Assembly (NCBI RefSeq): GCF_000720475.1
Contig: NZ_JOAP01000044.1
Coordinates: 1 to 64,000 of the forward strand
Source of the DNA: Streptomyces aureocirculatus
GTDB taxonomy: Bacteria; Actinomycetota; Actinomycetes; Streptomycetales; Streptomycetaceae
Direction of reading: 5' to 3'
Length of the DNA stretch: 64,000 nt
Of this stretch, positions 34,943 through 42,882 are shown piece by piece. Every line of letters begins with the position of its first letter. Position 1 is the first letter of the stretch. Both the position numbers and the translations under genes were made by a program. Below the pieces are notes generated by a model. That model ran no database searches. It saw only the letters and a program-made list of their open reading frames with translations, and was not told where the DNA came from.

Positions 34943-35529
34943 TGTGGTGGGTCAAGGCACGCCGTGCGCAAACGCTGCTGCCCGCAGCACTGGCTTGTCT
35001 GACTGCGCTCGTCCTGCTGGTACAGGACACCGCGTCGCAGTTCCCGTCGCTGCGCACCGGCGACGACAACCCGGTCATGCTCATGCTGCTTGTCCCCCTC
35101 CCGCTGTGCGCCGCATTGCTGGCGTCGCTGGAGTCACGGCTGCCCGCCGCCGAGGACGCCCCCGCACGCCGCGTCCGCCTTCGGGACGCGGGACTCACCC
35201 TGGCCGCCGTCACCGCCGCCACAGTGATTGGTGTCGGCGTCGGCCCGCTTCTGGACTCCGACGCCGGCCCGGCTCTGGGCCGCAACACCGCCTTCTTCGT
35301 CGGGCTGATGCTCTGCACACGGGCCGTGGCCGGGCAGCCCGCCGTCATGACACCCGTCCTGTGGTTCGCTGCCGTCGTCTTCTTCGGCTCCGACCGCACC
35401 GGCCATCCCGCCCCCTGGACGGTGCTCCCGCACACCGCCGGCAACCGGGCCGCCGCCCTCACGGCTCTCCTGACGCTCACGGCCGGCCTTATCGTCCAGA
35501 TGAGCACCCGCCCGCGCGCCACCACCTGA
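34942..35529 (+). CDS. membrane protein, likely ABC-exporter-associated
   Basis: 195 residues from ATG 34942, overlapping the preceding stop by one base; a GTG at 34939 would add one residue. Five or six hydrophobic segments are visible (LLPAALACLTALVLLVQ; PVMLMLLVPLPLCAALLASL; LTLAAVTAATVIGVGVG; NTAFFVGLMLCTRAV; PVLWFAAVVFFG; AALTALLTLTAGLIVQ) with a basic cytoplasmic loop (PARRVRLRD). No catalytic motif. It lies between the broken permease-like gene and the stump of an ABC ATPase gene, so it was probably the second membrane subunit of that locus. With both partners broken it may now be functionless. Confidence 0.65.
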   Translation: MWWVKARRAQTLLPAALACLTALVLLVQDTASQFPSLRTGDDNPVMLMLLVPLPLCAALLASLESRLPAAEDAPARRVRLRDAGLTLAAVTAATVIGVGVGPLLDSDAGPALGRNTAFFVGLMLCTRAVAGQPAVMTPVLWFAAVVFFGSDRTGHPAPWTVLPHTAGNRAAALTALLTLTAGLIVQMSTRPRATT

Positions 35530-35554
35530 CCCGCCGAGACGGAAGGCACCCACC

Positions 35555-35606
35555 ATGACCCTCGAACTCCGCTCGTGCACCTACGCCTACCAGCCCTGGA
35601 CCCGGC
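35555..35606 (+). pseudogene. N-terminal stump of an ABC transporter ATPase gene
   Basis: ATG 35555, with GGAAGG 8 nt upstream, begins TLELRSCTYAYQPWTRP. This is the usual first strand of an ABC ATPase (LELRxxxYAY...), but the Walker A region never comes: at about 35606 the sequence switches to transposase-like and then P450-like DNA. The stump follows the two membrane-protein genes by 25 bp, completing the picture of a destroyed ABC exporter operon. The identification rests on context and 17 residues only. Confidence 0.4.
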
Positions 35607-35672
35607 CATGGACCACACTGCACGCCCGGTTTCGGCGGTGGACCAAGGACGGCACCTTCGGGCGGATGCGCC
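35607..35672 (+). mobile_element. IS5-type transposase fragment
   Basis: About 22 codons in the frame of the ABC stump read PWTTLHARFRRWTKDGTFGR. This matches the N-terminal domain of IS5-family transposases (PWxTLYxRFxRWSxDGTW). It is sandwiched between the ABC stump and a P450 relic, marking the break point. Confidence 0.5.
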
Positions 35673-35803
35673 TGGCTACCTCGATGTCGGCGATGGCGAC
35701 CCGTTGCAGGCCGTCGGCGACGGACAGGAAGCGCAGCAGTTCCTCCACGGCGCCGGGGACGAGAGGGAGCTCGGCACGCAGGGCGGTGGCTCCTGACGCT
35801 GGA
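35672..35803 (-). pseudogene. cytochrome P450 fragment (K-helix region)
   Basis: Reading leftward, about 43 codons give LRAELPLVPGAVEELLRFLS and then VADGLQRVAIADIEVA. This is the K-helix ExxR motif (EELLR) and following strand typical of bacterial P450s (PxAVEELLRxxS...RxAxxDIEV). The I-helix and the heme-binding loop are absent. It is distinct from the intact P450 of the operon at 36749-37888, whose equivalent segment is different, so a second P450 gene once existed here. Confidence 0.6.
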
Positions 35804-35816
35804 CGCGTCGCCGCGC

Positions 35817-36752
35817 TCAGACGGCTCTGCGGCACGGAGTTCCATGCTTCCCGTCGCAGCCCTCGTAGTCCTTGAGGGTACGACCAGCTACCCATCCTTG
35901 AGACTCGGCCCTGCACACGTCCAGGACGACGGAGTGCGCGAGTTGGTCGACGGCGTAGCGGGTGAGCGGCGGCTCCGCGTGCGGGCGCAGCCGGCCCAGC
36001 GCCTCAGCGGCGCCCGCCACGGTCCGGGCCATTGGCAACGGGACGTGGCCGATGCGTGCCCGTACGCCGTGAGCACGCAGGACCGTCCGGATCGCCTCGT
36101 CCCGGTCGTACGGCGCCGGGTCGGCGATGTTGTATACGCCCGGCGGCCAGCGGGCGGCCAGCAGGCAGGCGTCGGTGAGGTTCTCAACGGCGGTCAGGCT
36201 GAGGCGGACGCTGGGCCCCGGGAGCACGAGCAGTCCGCGGCGGACGCGGGACAGAAGCCGGGGCACCAGGTGCGGGTCCCCGCTGCCGTAGACCGCCCGC
36301 GGCCGCAGCACCACGGCATCCGCGGCGAGCGCCAGTGCCTCACCGGCGGCCTTGGTGCGGCCGTATGCGTTCAGGTGCCCGTGCACCGGATGGTCCTCGG
36401 TGACGCGGGAGCGCCCGCGGCCGGGCGCGTAGACGCTGGCGCTGCTCACCCACACCACCGGCCGGCCGGCAGCCGACTCGAGCAACCGGGCCGTGCCCTC
36501 GACGTTGACGGCGTGCATGGCGGCCTCGGCGGGGGAGCCGGGCACCGGGTCGCCGACGGCCGCCGCGCAGTGCACGACGATGTCGGCGCCGGACAGGTCC
36601 GGCACCTCGCGTGCGGCGTCCCAGGGTATGTGCCGGCCGACCGGGCCGGGGCGTCGTCCGAGGCACAGGACGCGGGCGCCACGCGCGGCGGCCGTGGTGG
36701 CGACGTGGGAGCCGCAGAAGCCGCTCGCTCCGGTGACGGCGATCGTGATCAT
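35817..36752 (-). CDS. OleD-like NAD-dependent epimerase/dehydratase (extended SDR)
   Basis: 311 residues from ATG 36752, whose first bases overlap the P450 stop (ATGA). Extended SDR: TGASGFCGSH nucleotide motif at residues 7-16, HCAAAVGD, NVEGTARLLES, SSASVYA with the catalytic Ser, and YGRTKAAGE (YxxxK). In families such as OleD/3-beta-HSD these enzymes reduce a beta-keto acid or sterol-like substrate. It is the last gene of the six-gene operon. Together with the KASIII/OleA-like first gene and the AMP ligase it echoes the OleA-C-D set, in which condensation is followed by ketoreduction and beta-lactone formation. A sugar-nucleotide epimerase role is the alternative, given the two glycosyltransferases in the operon. 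Confidence 0.8.
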   Translation of the reverse strand: MITIAVTGASGFCGSHVATTAAARGARVLCLGRRPGPVGRHIPWDAAREVPDLSGADIVVHCAAAVGDPVPGSPAEAAMHAVNVEGTARLLESAAGRPVVWVSSASVYAPGRGRSRVTEDHPVHGHLNAYGRTKAAGEALALAADAVVLRPRAVYGSGDPHLVPRLLSRVRRGLLVLPGPSVRLSLTAVENLTDACLLAARWPPGVYNIADPAPYDRDEAIRTVLRAHGVRARIGHVPLPMARTVAGAAEALGRLRPHAEPPLTRYAVDQLAHSVVLDVCRAESQGWVAGRTLKDYEGCDGKHGTPCRRAV

Positions 36753-37888
36753 CGGCTCTCCTGGGATTGACGGGCGGCGACCGCCCGGACGGTGAGGGAA
36801 CGCCAGCCCGGCAGGGCCGCGCTCCGGTCGGCGCGGGCGCGCAGGACGGTGGGGCGGTGGGGGGCGAGCGCGGCGAGGGTGTCGTCGAGCTGGGCGCGGG
36901 CCAGGCGCGCGCCGGGACAGGCGTGGGTGCCGGCGCCGAAGACGAGCTGGGTCACGGCGGACGGAACCGGGTGACGGGCGTCGGGCAGTTGGTCGTGGGC
37001 CCGGGCGGCGTGCCGTGCGATCAGGATCAGGCGGTACCCGGCCCGTACCGGGCAGCCGTCCAGCTCCGCGTCGGCGGCCGCCACACGGGGCAGCAGCGGG
37101 GAGGGAGCGATCACCCGCAGCAGTTCGCCCACCAGGGCCGGGCGCAGCCGGTCATCGGCCGCCTGCTCCCAGAGCTCTCCGTCGGCGCACCAGGCGACAG
37201 CGCGCGGGAGGGCGGCGACGGTGGTGTTGACGGCGGCGACCGCGAGCATGGCCCGCAGGGCCGGCTCACTCGCCTCGCCGGATGTCGGGGCGAGCAGCGC
37301 CTCCAGTCGCGTGGTCGCTGCGGCGGCCGCGCGTGCCGTGCCCGGCGGCCGGGGACCGGGCAGGTGGTCGCGTATAGCGGCGGCGGCCGCCGCAGCGGCC
37401 GCGGAGGCGATGGCCATCGGGTCGCCGGTTGTGCCCAGCAGCGCGCGGACGGTGGCCCCGGCCAGTTCACGGGCCAGCGGTACGAGGTCGACGTCGCGGC
37501 CCGCACCGAGTGGGGCGAGACGGCGGTCCAGGACGTCCCGCCACACCGGGCGCAACTGCTCCACCCCGGCTGCGCCGAGATCGTCGGCGAGGGCGCGCCG
37601 GGTGGCGCGGTGTCCGGTGCCCTCCTGGTCGAACAGTGTGCTGCCCGCGGACAGTTCCCGTGCGGCGCCGCCGGTGGTGCCGGCGGCGGTGCGGTCCAGG
37701 GGGATACGGGTGAGGGCCTGCCGGTAGGGCTCGGTGCCGTGCACCAGCACCGCGCCGCCGATGCGGGTGACCGCGCGGCGGCGGGTGGCGGCGAGGAGGG
37801 CGAACAGCACGGGGTGGGAGCGGGTGTACACGCGTCGGTCGCGGCGCCGGGCGGCGCGGAGGGCGGATGTGGTGGGAACCGTGGTCAC
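36749..37888 (-). CDS. cytochrome P450
   Basis: 379 residues from GTG 37888, overlapping the upstream GT2 stop (GTGA). The same frame stays open to 38707, but that part is antisense/out-of-frame shadow of the GT2 gene. Heme-binding loop FGAGTHACPG near residue 330 with the Cys ligand, and K-helix ELLR. The I-helix reads AAVNTTVAAL: the usual acidic residue before Thr is Asn, so the proton-delivery acid-alcohol pair is altered, as in some atypical or peroxide-using P450s. The N-terminus lacks a membrane anchor, as is normal for soluble bacterial P450s. It would oxidise the product of the operon, with redox partners supplied from elsewhere. Confidence 0.88.
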   Translation of the reverse strand: MTTVPTTSALRAARRRDRRVYTRSHPVLFALLAATRRRAVTRIGGAVLVHGTEPYRQALTRIPLDRTAAGTTGGAARELSAGSTLFDQEGTGHRATRRALADDLGAAGVEQLRPVWRDVLDRRLAPLGAGRDVDLVPLARELAGATVRALLGTTGDPMAIASAAAAAAAAAIRDHLPGPRPPGTARAAAAATTRLEALLAPTSGEASEPALRAMLAVAAVNTTVAALPRAVAWCADGELWEQAADDRLRPALVGELLRVIAPSPLLPRVAAADAELDGCPVRAGYRLILIARHAARAHDQLPDARHPVPSAVTQLVFGAGTHACPGARLARAQLDDTLAALAPHRPTVLRARADRSAALPGWRSLTVRAVAARQSQESR

Positions 37889-38661
37889 CTGACGTGCACC
37901 TGCTTCGGGTCGGCGGGCCGGTAGCGGCGGTCCCAGCACCACAGGAGGGTCCGGCGGGTACCCCAGGCCCGCAGGCGGCGCAGGCTGGTGTGCACCACCA
38001 TGCGCTCGGCCCGTACGATCCGGTGGCTGTGCTCGCGCGCCCGGTTGAGGAGGACGACGTCCTCGGGCGGGCCCTCCAGCGCAGTGCGGGGCGTGCCCCC
38101 GCAGCGCAGGTAGAGGTCGGCCGTGATGGCGAGGTTGTGACCGTGGCACAGCACGTAGGGCGCGCGGTAGCGCGGGTGCCGGTGTTCGGTGCGGTAGCGC
38201 CCGTACAGCGCGGTCGCCCTGACGACCACCGGGAGCAGGTACCGCTCGGCGGGTGAGGGCCGCTCGTCGCGGCGCGGAAGGCTGCGGCCGCAGGCCATCT
38301 CCGTCCCGCGCGCGAACTCCTGGCGCGCCGCGGCGATCCAGTCGGCGGCGGGCAGGCAGTCGGCGTCCGTGCGTACGAGCAGTGCGGCGCCGTGTGCGAC
38401 GGCGTACCGGAAGCCGGTGTCGACGGCGGTGCCGGTGCCCTGCTCCTCTTCGTGGACGAGGTGTACGGGGAAGGGCGCGGTGGCGGCGAAGCGGCGTACG
38501 ACGGCGGCGGTCGCGTCGGTGGAGGCGTTGTCGACGACGGCGAGGGCGAAACCGGTGTCGGTCTGGGAGGCGAGTGCGGCGAGGGTCGCCCCGATCCCGG
38601 CCTCCTCGTTGTAGGCGGGCAACACGGCCCACAGCAGCGGCGCGCTGCCGGACGCGGTCAT
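37885..38661 (-). CDS. family 2 glycosyltransferase
   Basis: 258 residues from ATG 38661, overlapping the stop of the AMP-ligase gene (ATGA). GT-A fold, family 2: LPAYNEEAGIGATLAALASQ at the N-terminus, VVDNASTDATAAVV, then the metal-binding RTDADC (DxD-type) near residue 98, and an acceptor region with PPEDVVLLNRAREH. No transmembrane helix. It is paralogous to the GT2 two genes upstream (shared VDNASTD, AVDTGFRYA, TDADCLP) but diverged. It presumably transfers a sugar to the operon's lipid or ring product; donor and acceptor are unknown. Confidence 0.85.
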   Translation of the reverse strand: MTASGSAPLLWAVLPAYNEEAGIGATLAALASQTDTGFALAVVDNASTDATAAVVRRFAATAPFPVHLVHEEEQGTGTAVDTGFRYAVAHGAALLVRTDADCLPAADWIAAARQEFARGTEMACGRSLPRRDERPSPAERYLLPVVVRATALYGRYRTEHRHPRYRAPYVLCHGHNLAITADLYLRCGGTPRTALEGPPEDVVLLNRAREHSHRIVRAERMVVHTSLRRLRAWGTRRTLLWCWDRRYRPADPKQVHVR

Positions 38662-40166
38662 CCCCGGCTCCGTCCATTGAGGCGCCGTCCACCGAGGCGC
38701 CGTCCACCGAGGCGCCGGGCGGCGAGGCGCGCGGTCGCGGCGCGGTCGGGCTTCAGCGAGCGGCCGGACAGCGGGATGTCGGCGATCAGCACCGCGTCCG
38801 GGCGGGCGGCGCCCATGCGCTCCAGCGGTCCGTTCAGGGCCGCACGCAGCGCGTTGTGGTCCGCCCCCGGGCTCGGCTGGACGACGGCGACTACGCGTTC
38901 GTCACCGTCGCCGACCGGTACGCCTACGAGCAGGGCCAGTTCGACGCCGGGCAGGTGCAACGCCGGCTCGTACAGTCCCGGATAGATGTTCTCCGCGTGC
39001 CGCAGGATCATGTCCTTACGGCGGCCCTCCAGCACGATGCGGCCGCCGTCGAGACGTGCCCGGTCGCCGGTGGCGACCCATGGGTCCGGGTCCTCGCCCA
39101 GGTAGCGGTCCCGCACGGCGGAGCCCGACAACAGCAGCTCCCCAGCCGAGTCTGTCTTCGCCACGACGCCGGAAAGGGGCGAGCCGACCAGGTCCCCCTC
39201 ACCGGTGAAGGCGGCCTTGTCGGCCTGCTCGACCGCCGCGGCGGGGAACAGCTCGGTCAGCGCGTAGACGCCCCATGCCTCGTCGGCCCCCGCGCGCTTG
39301 ACGCGGCTGAGCAGTTCGGCGCTCGCGGGAGCTGATCCGGTCCACACCCGCCCGCTGAAGCGGGCGCCGTCCGCCAGCAGCCGCCTCAGTTGCGGTGGCG
39401 TCAGATAGGTGGCCTGCGGGGCGAGACGGCGCAGTTGGCGGCGGAGCACAGGCGCGGAGCGGGCGGGCAGCGCGACGGGCGCTCCGCTCACCAGGGACGG
39501 TACGAGGACGAAGAATGTGCCGCCAAGGACAGGCCGCCCGGCATCGGGCCGTACCAGCTCGGCGACCGTGGTCATGCCGGCGGCGAGCGAGGCGCGGGTG
39601 TGCACCACCGCGCGGGGCCGTGAGGTGGTGCCCGAGGTGAACACGATGACCGCGTCACCGTCCCCGTCCACCGGCGGCGGCAGCGGTACGGCCCGGACAT
39701 CGGCGTCCAGGGCGGGGGCGCACCCGGGCAGCCGTGGTCCGAGCGTGGCCACCGGTCCCAGTTCCGCGAGGTCGGGCAGGGCCAGGCGGGCCCGGCGGGC
39801 GAGCGGCCGGGCCCATCCGGCGACCGCCTGGGCGGCGGCGTCGGCCAGGACGACGTCGGGGCGAGCCAGGGCGAGCCGGGCGCGCAGCACGTCAGGCCCG
39901 GCGCCCGGGTCGAGCACTGCGGCCCGGGCGCCGAGCCGGTGCACGGCGAGCATCACCGCCAGGGCGCGGGGCCCTGGCCGTACGGCGACGCCGACGGTGC
40001 CGCCGCGTCCCACACCCCGCCGATGGAGAGCAGTGGTGTAGCGGTCGGCGAGGTCGGCCAGCTCGCCGTAGGTGGCCTTGGTGCGTACGGCCCCGGTGCG
40101 GGTGGCGCCAAGGACGGCGGGCCGCTCGGGGTGGCGGCGCAGGGTGTGGGCGAGGGTGTCGAGCAT
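38658..40166 (-). CDS. AMP-dependent synthetase/ligase (OleC-like candidate)
   Basis: 502 residues from ATG 40166, which shares one base with the preceding GT2 stop (TGATG). ANL superfamily: P-loop FTSGTTSRPRAVVHT near residue 177, YALTELFPAA motif, TGDRARLDGGR with the ribose-binding Asp, and the hinge/C-domain RRKDMILRHAENIYPGLYEP. It activates a carboxylate (fatty or beta-hydroxy acid) as acyl-AMP. In the Ole pathway the ANL member OleC closes a beta-lactone; the co-occurrence here with KASIII- and OleD-like genes suggests a similar step, but ordinary acyl-CoA or acyl-AMP formation is equally possible. The C-terminus carries a 15-bp tandem repeat encoding GGRRL units. Confidence 0.8.
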   Translation of the reverse strand: MLDTLAHTLRRHPERPAVLGATRTGAVRTKATYGELADLADRYTTALHRRGVGRGGTVGVAVRPGPRALAVMLAVHRLGARAAVLDPGAGPDVLRARLALARPDVVLADAAAQAVAGWARPLARRARLALPDLAELGPVATLGPRLPGCAPALDADVRAVPLPPPVDGDGDAVIVFTSGTTSRPRAVVHTRASLAAGMTTVAELVRPDAGRPVLGGTFFVLVPSLVSGAPVALPARSAPVLRRQLRRLAPQATYLTPPQLRRLLADGARFSGRVWTGSAPASAELLSRVKRAGADEAWGVYALTELFPAAAVEQADKAAFTGEGDLVGSPLSGVVAKTDSAGELLLSGSAVRDRYLGEDPDPWVATGDRARLDGGRIVLEGRRKDMILRHAENIYPGLYEPALHLPGVELALLVGVPVGDGDERVVAVVQPSPGADHNALRAALNGPLERMGAARPDAVLIADIPLSGRSLKPDRAATARLAARRLGGRRLGGRRLNGRSRG

Positions 40167-40906
40167 CAGCGCGGGTCCTCCCCGTGAGGGCCCGGGCCCT
40201 TGTCGAGGTACCAGCGGGCGGTGCCGACGAGGCCGTAGGCGCGCAGCCGACGAGTGGAGTTCTCCACGACCATGTCGCGGGCGTGGACGATGGCGGTGGT
40301 GTGGCGGCGCACGCGGTTCAGGAAGAGACGGTCGGTGGGGGAAGGACGGCGCGGCATCCCCCCGACGGCTTCGTACAGCGCCGCGGTGACGGCCATGTTG
40401 TTGCCGGCGTGCATCCGGTAGGGGGCGAGATAGCCGTGCCGGCGGTGGTGGGCGGGGCGTATCCGGCCGAAGAACGCGGCGATGCGGACCAGCATGCGGA
40501 AGGCGGCCCGCCCGAGCGGTCCGTGCTCGTCACGGCGCGCGTCGATGCGCCCACACACCAGGCCCGCGCCCTGCTGCAGGGCGGCGCGTGCCCTGGCCGT
40601 CCAGCCGGGGCGCGGCAGGCAGTCGGCGTCGGTGCGGGCCAGCAGCGTCGCGCCGTGCTCGATCGCATACCGGAAGCCGGTGTCCACCGCGCAGCCCACG
40701 CCCTTCTCCGGTTCGCTGAGGACGTGGACAGGAAAGGGTGCCCAGCGGGCGAAGTCGTAGGCCACCGCGGCGGTGCCGTCGGTGGAGGCGTTGTCCACGA
40801 CGACGAGGGTGAAGTCACGGTCGCGCTGGGCCGCGAGCGCGTCCAGCGTGGCGCCGATGCGCGCGGCCTCCTGGTGCGCGGGCACCACGATCCACAGGGA
40901 GCTCAT
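40166..40906 (-). CDS. family 2 glycosyltransferase
   Basis: 246 residues from ATG 40906, overlapping the KASIII stop by 4 nt. Family 2 motifs: VVPAHQEAARIGATLDALAA, VVDNASTDGTAAVA, AVDTGFRYAIEHGATLLART with the DxD-type TDADCLPRPGW, and a C-terminal NRVRRHTTAIVHARDMVV. Soluble, no membrane helices. Paralogue of the other GT2 in this operon; two successive glycosylations or two different donors are possible. Confidence 0.85.
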   Translation of the reverse strand: MSSLWIVVPAHQEAARIGATLDALAAQRDRDFTLVVVDNASTDGTAAVAYDFARWAPFPVHVLSEPEKGVGCAVDTGFRYAIEHGATLLARTDADCLPRPGWTARARAALQQGAGLVCGRIDARRDEHGPLGRAAFRMLVRIAAFFGRIRPAHHRRHGYLAPYRMHAGNNMAVTAALYEAVGGMPRRPSPTDRLFLNRVRRHTTAIVHARDMVVENSTRRLRAYGLVGTARWYLDKGPGPHGEDPR

Positions 40907-41934
40907 GCCTTCTCCCAGACCATGGTCATGATGCTCACGCCGCCGCCCAGGCCCACGAAGAGGACCCGGTCACCGGCCCGCAGGTCCTCATGGACACGGT
41001 CGAGCTGGACACCCAGGGTGGCGCTGGCCATGTTCCCCAGTGCGGGGACTGTGACGACGAGCCGGTCCCGTGGGACGCCGGTGAGCTCCACGAACCGCTC
41101 CAGGTATGGCACCGTGACCTGATGCACGAGGATGTGCCGGAAGTCGCTCCACGCCAGACCGGTGCGCTGCCGCATCCGGTCGAGCACCGACGTGCCGACC
41201 TTCTCGAACACCTCGCGCAGCTCGCTGCCATCGCCGTGGAAGTACGTGTGCTCGTCGCCTCTGGGATGGCGCGAACCACCGCCGAAGATGCCGCCGACCG
41301 ACCAGTGCTCGGAGTGGGTCTCGGTGTCCACGTCGAGGATGCCGCCCCGCTCCACCGCCTCCAGGACGACCGCGGCCCCAGCGTCTCCAAAGGTGTAACC
41401 CGCGAATCCGTCCCGCAACTGGTCGGGGCCCGAGGGGTCCTGCCGCACCGCGCGGCTCGGGGTCTCCCCGGTGACGACCAGGGCCCGGCGGGCACGGCCG
41501 GCGAGGATCATCGCCCGTGCCATGTCGATGCCGTTGACGAAGCTGTTGCACGCGTTGGTCACGTCCAAGGCGTGTGCCCGGGAACCGAGTCCAGCCTGGA
41601 CGATGTGCGCGGTAGCCGGTTCGGCAACGTCCCGCGTAGCGGAGGCGAATACCAGCAGGTCTACGTCGTAGGGGGCGAGCGCGGCCCGGTCCAGCGCCGT
41701 ACGCGCCGCCCGCACCGCGAGCGTCGAGGCGTACTCGTCCTCCGCGGCCGCCCGGCGCGAAGCGATGCCGGTGACCCGTTCGAGCATCCGCGCCGGCAGG
41801 GACAGCCCGGAGGCCGCGGCGATCCGTTCCTGCAACTGCCGGGACGTCACTTCGAGCTCCGGCAGGCAGGAGGCCACTGCGGTGATACCCACCCGCCGGC
41901 ACACCGGTCCGGGAGTAACGTGGTCTATATGCAT
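40903..41934 (-). CDS. 3-oxoacyl-ACP synthase III / OleA-like thiolase-fold condensing enzyme
   Basis: 343 residues from ATG 41934. No clear Shine-Dalgarno is visible; TACCGT 7 nt upstream would fit a -10 box of a leaderless transcript, and GTG starts slightly downstream are possible. Thiolase fold with catalytic Cys in VTNACNSFVNG, His in ILVHQVTVP and Asn in LGNMASAT. The N-terminal ITAVASCLPELEVTS and LLVFASATRD segments and the NACNSFVNG loop look closer to OleA-type fatty-acyl condensing enzymes than to FabH. It would join two acyl thioesters, or an acyl thioester and malonyl-ACP, giving a beta-keto product for the following enzymes. First gene of the operon. Confidence 0.85.
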   Translation of the reverse strand: MHIDHVTPGPVCRRVGITAVASCLPELEVTSRQLQERIAAASGLSLPARMLERVTGIASRRAAAEDEYASTLAVRAARTALDRAALAPYDVDLLVFASATRDVAEPATAHIVQAGLGSRAHALDVTNACNSFVNGIDMARAMILAGRARRALVVTGETPSRAVRQDPSGPDQLRDGFAGYTFGDAGAAVVLEAVERGGILDVDTETHSEHWSVGGIFGGGSRHPRGDEHTYFHGDGSELREVFEKVGTSVLDRMRQRTGLAWSDFRHILVHQVTVPYLERFVELTGVPRDRLVVTVPALGNMASATLGVQLDRVHEDLRAGDRVLFVGLGGGVSIMTMVWEKA

Positions 41935-42117
41935 GGGCTGGACGGTACGAGCGAATCAGGACAGCCCGCCTGAGTGCTGGTACTCAACCGAGGTAGGTGA
42001 TCGACTCAGACACTGCCTCCCCGCAGTGGCCGAGCCCGCATGCGCGTCACGGTTGGCTGCTGGACGCCCGTCGGGTGCTCCTGGGCAAGCTCGAAGGTGT
42101 ATGAACGAGCCCGTCCC

Positions 42118-42262
42118 ATGCCGCTTGAAGACCTGCGCGATCATGTCGACGGCAACCTGATCCTGCTTTCGCGCTCAGGCCCGGCCCTCGTCGTCGTGGA
42201 AAACAGTGGCTACCAAGGCGCCCGCGAGGAGGTACTGCGCCCTTTGTCCCGTCTGGGCCGTA
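42118..42262 (+). pseudogene. N-terminal fragment of a small hypothetical protein
   Basis: From ATG 42118 about 48 codons (PLEDLRDHVDGNLILLSRSG followed by PALVVVENSGYQGAREEVLR) have coding-like third positions. They resemble the WxVVVExNGxxGxRxEVLRxLS pattern of DUF6461-type Streptomyces proteins as I remember it. The sequence then gives way to IS21 transposase DNA at about 42300. It is a relic cut by the IS. Confidence 0.35.
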
Positions 42263-42302
42263 CGGCAGCGCCTACTCTTGCACCAGGCCGTCTGCCATCC
42301 CT

Positions 42303-42862
42303 CCAGCAGGCAGGTCACCGCGGCCTTCGCTGACGTCGCGAAGTACTACGGGGCCGGCGTCGACATCTGCCCGCCACGGTGCGGGAACCGCAAAGGCGTC
42401 GTGGAGAAGGCCAACCACTCGGCAGCTCAACGATGGTGGCGGGCCGTCCCGGACCACCTGACGGTTGAGCAGGCCCGGTCCGGGGTCGACAAGCTCGCGC
42501 TGCGCATGGACGAACGCCGCCACAGAGTCGACGGGAGCACAGTCACCGTCGCCGAACTGGCCACCGGTGAACCGCTGTTGGACCTGCCGGTCAGGCCTTT
42601 CCCGGCCGAACTCGAAGTGGGACGCGCGATCAGCCCACAGAGCCTGGTGTCCTTCCGCGGCAACTTCTACTCGGTGCCGCCAGGCATGCCCGGCGCCCAG
42701 GCCCGCCTGGTGCACCGGCTCGGCGAGGACCACCTCCACAGCGTCACCGCCGCCCGGGCCGTGATCGCCCAGCACCGGCGGGCCGCCGACGGCGCGGGCC
42801 AGACCGTCCGCGACGCCGGACACGTGATCACGCTGGAGCGGACGGTGCGCCCGCCGACCTGA
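42303..42862 (+). mobile_element. IS21-family transposase C-terminal fragment
   Basis: About 185 codons in one frame: VTAAFADVAKYYGAGVDICP (end of the DDE core), GNRKGVVEKANHSAAQRWWR containing the catalytic Glu, then the C-terminal domain with VRPFPAELEVGR and SFRGNFYSVPPGMPG, typical of IstA. The N-terminal half and IstB are missing. The C-terminus ends abruptly in RPPT. It lies between the six-gene operon and the HIT-like gene and has no visible inverted repeats. Confidence 0.75.
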
Positions 42863-42882
42863 CGGTCGGCGGGCGCACGCCG

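Noticed and set aside
36749..38707. 652-codon minus frame as one fusion protein
   Set aside because: Only the part up to 37888 is P450. Upstream codons overlap the GT2 gene in the wrong frame and are Arg-rich nonsense; a GTGA overlap gives a better start.
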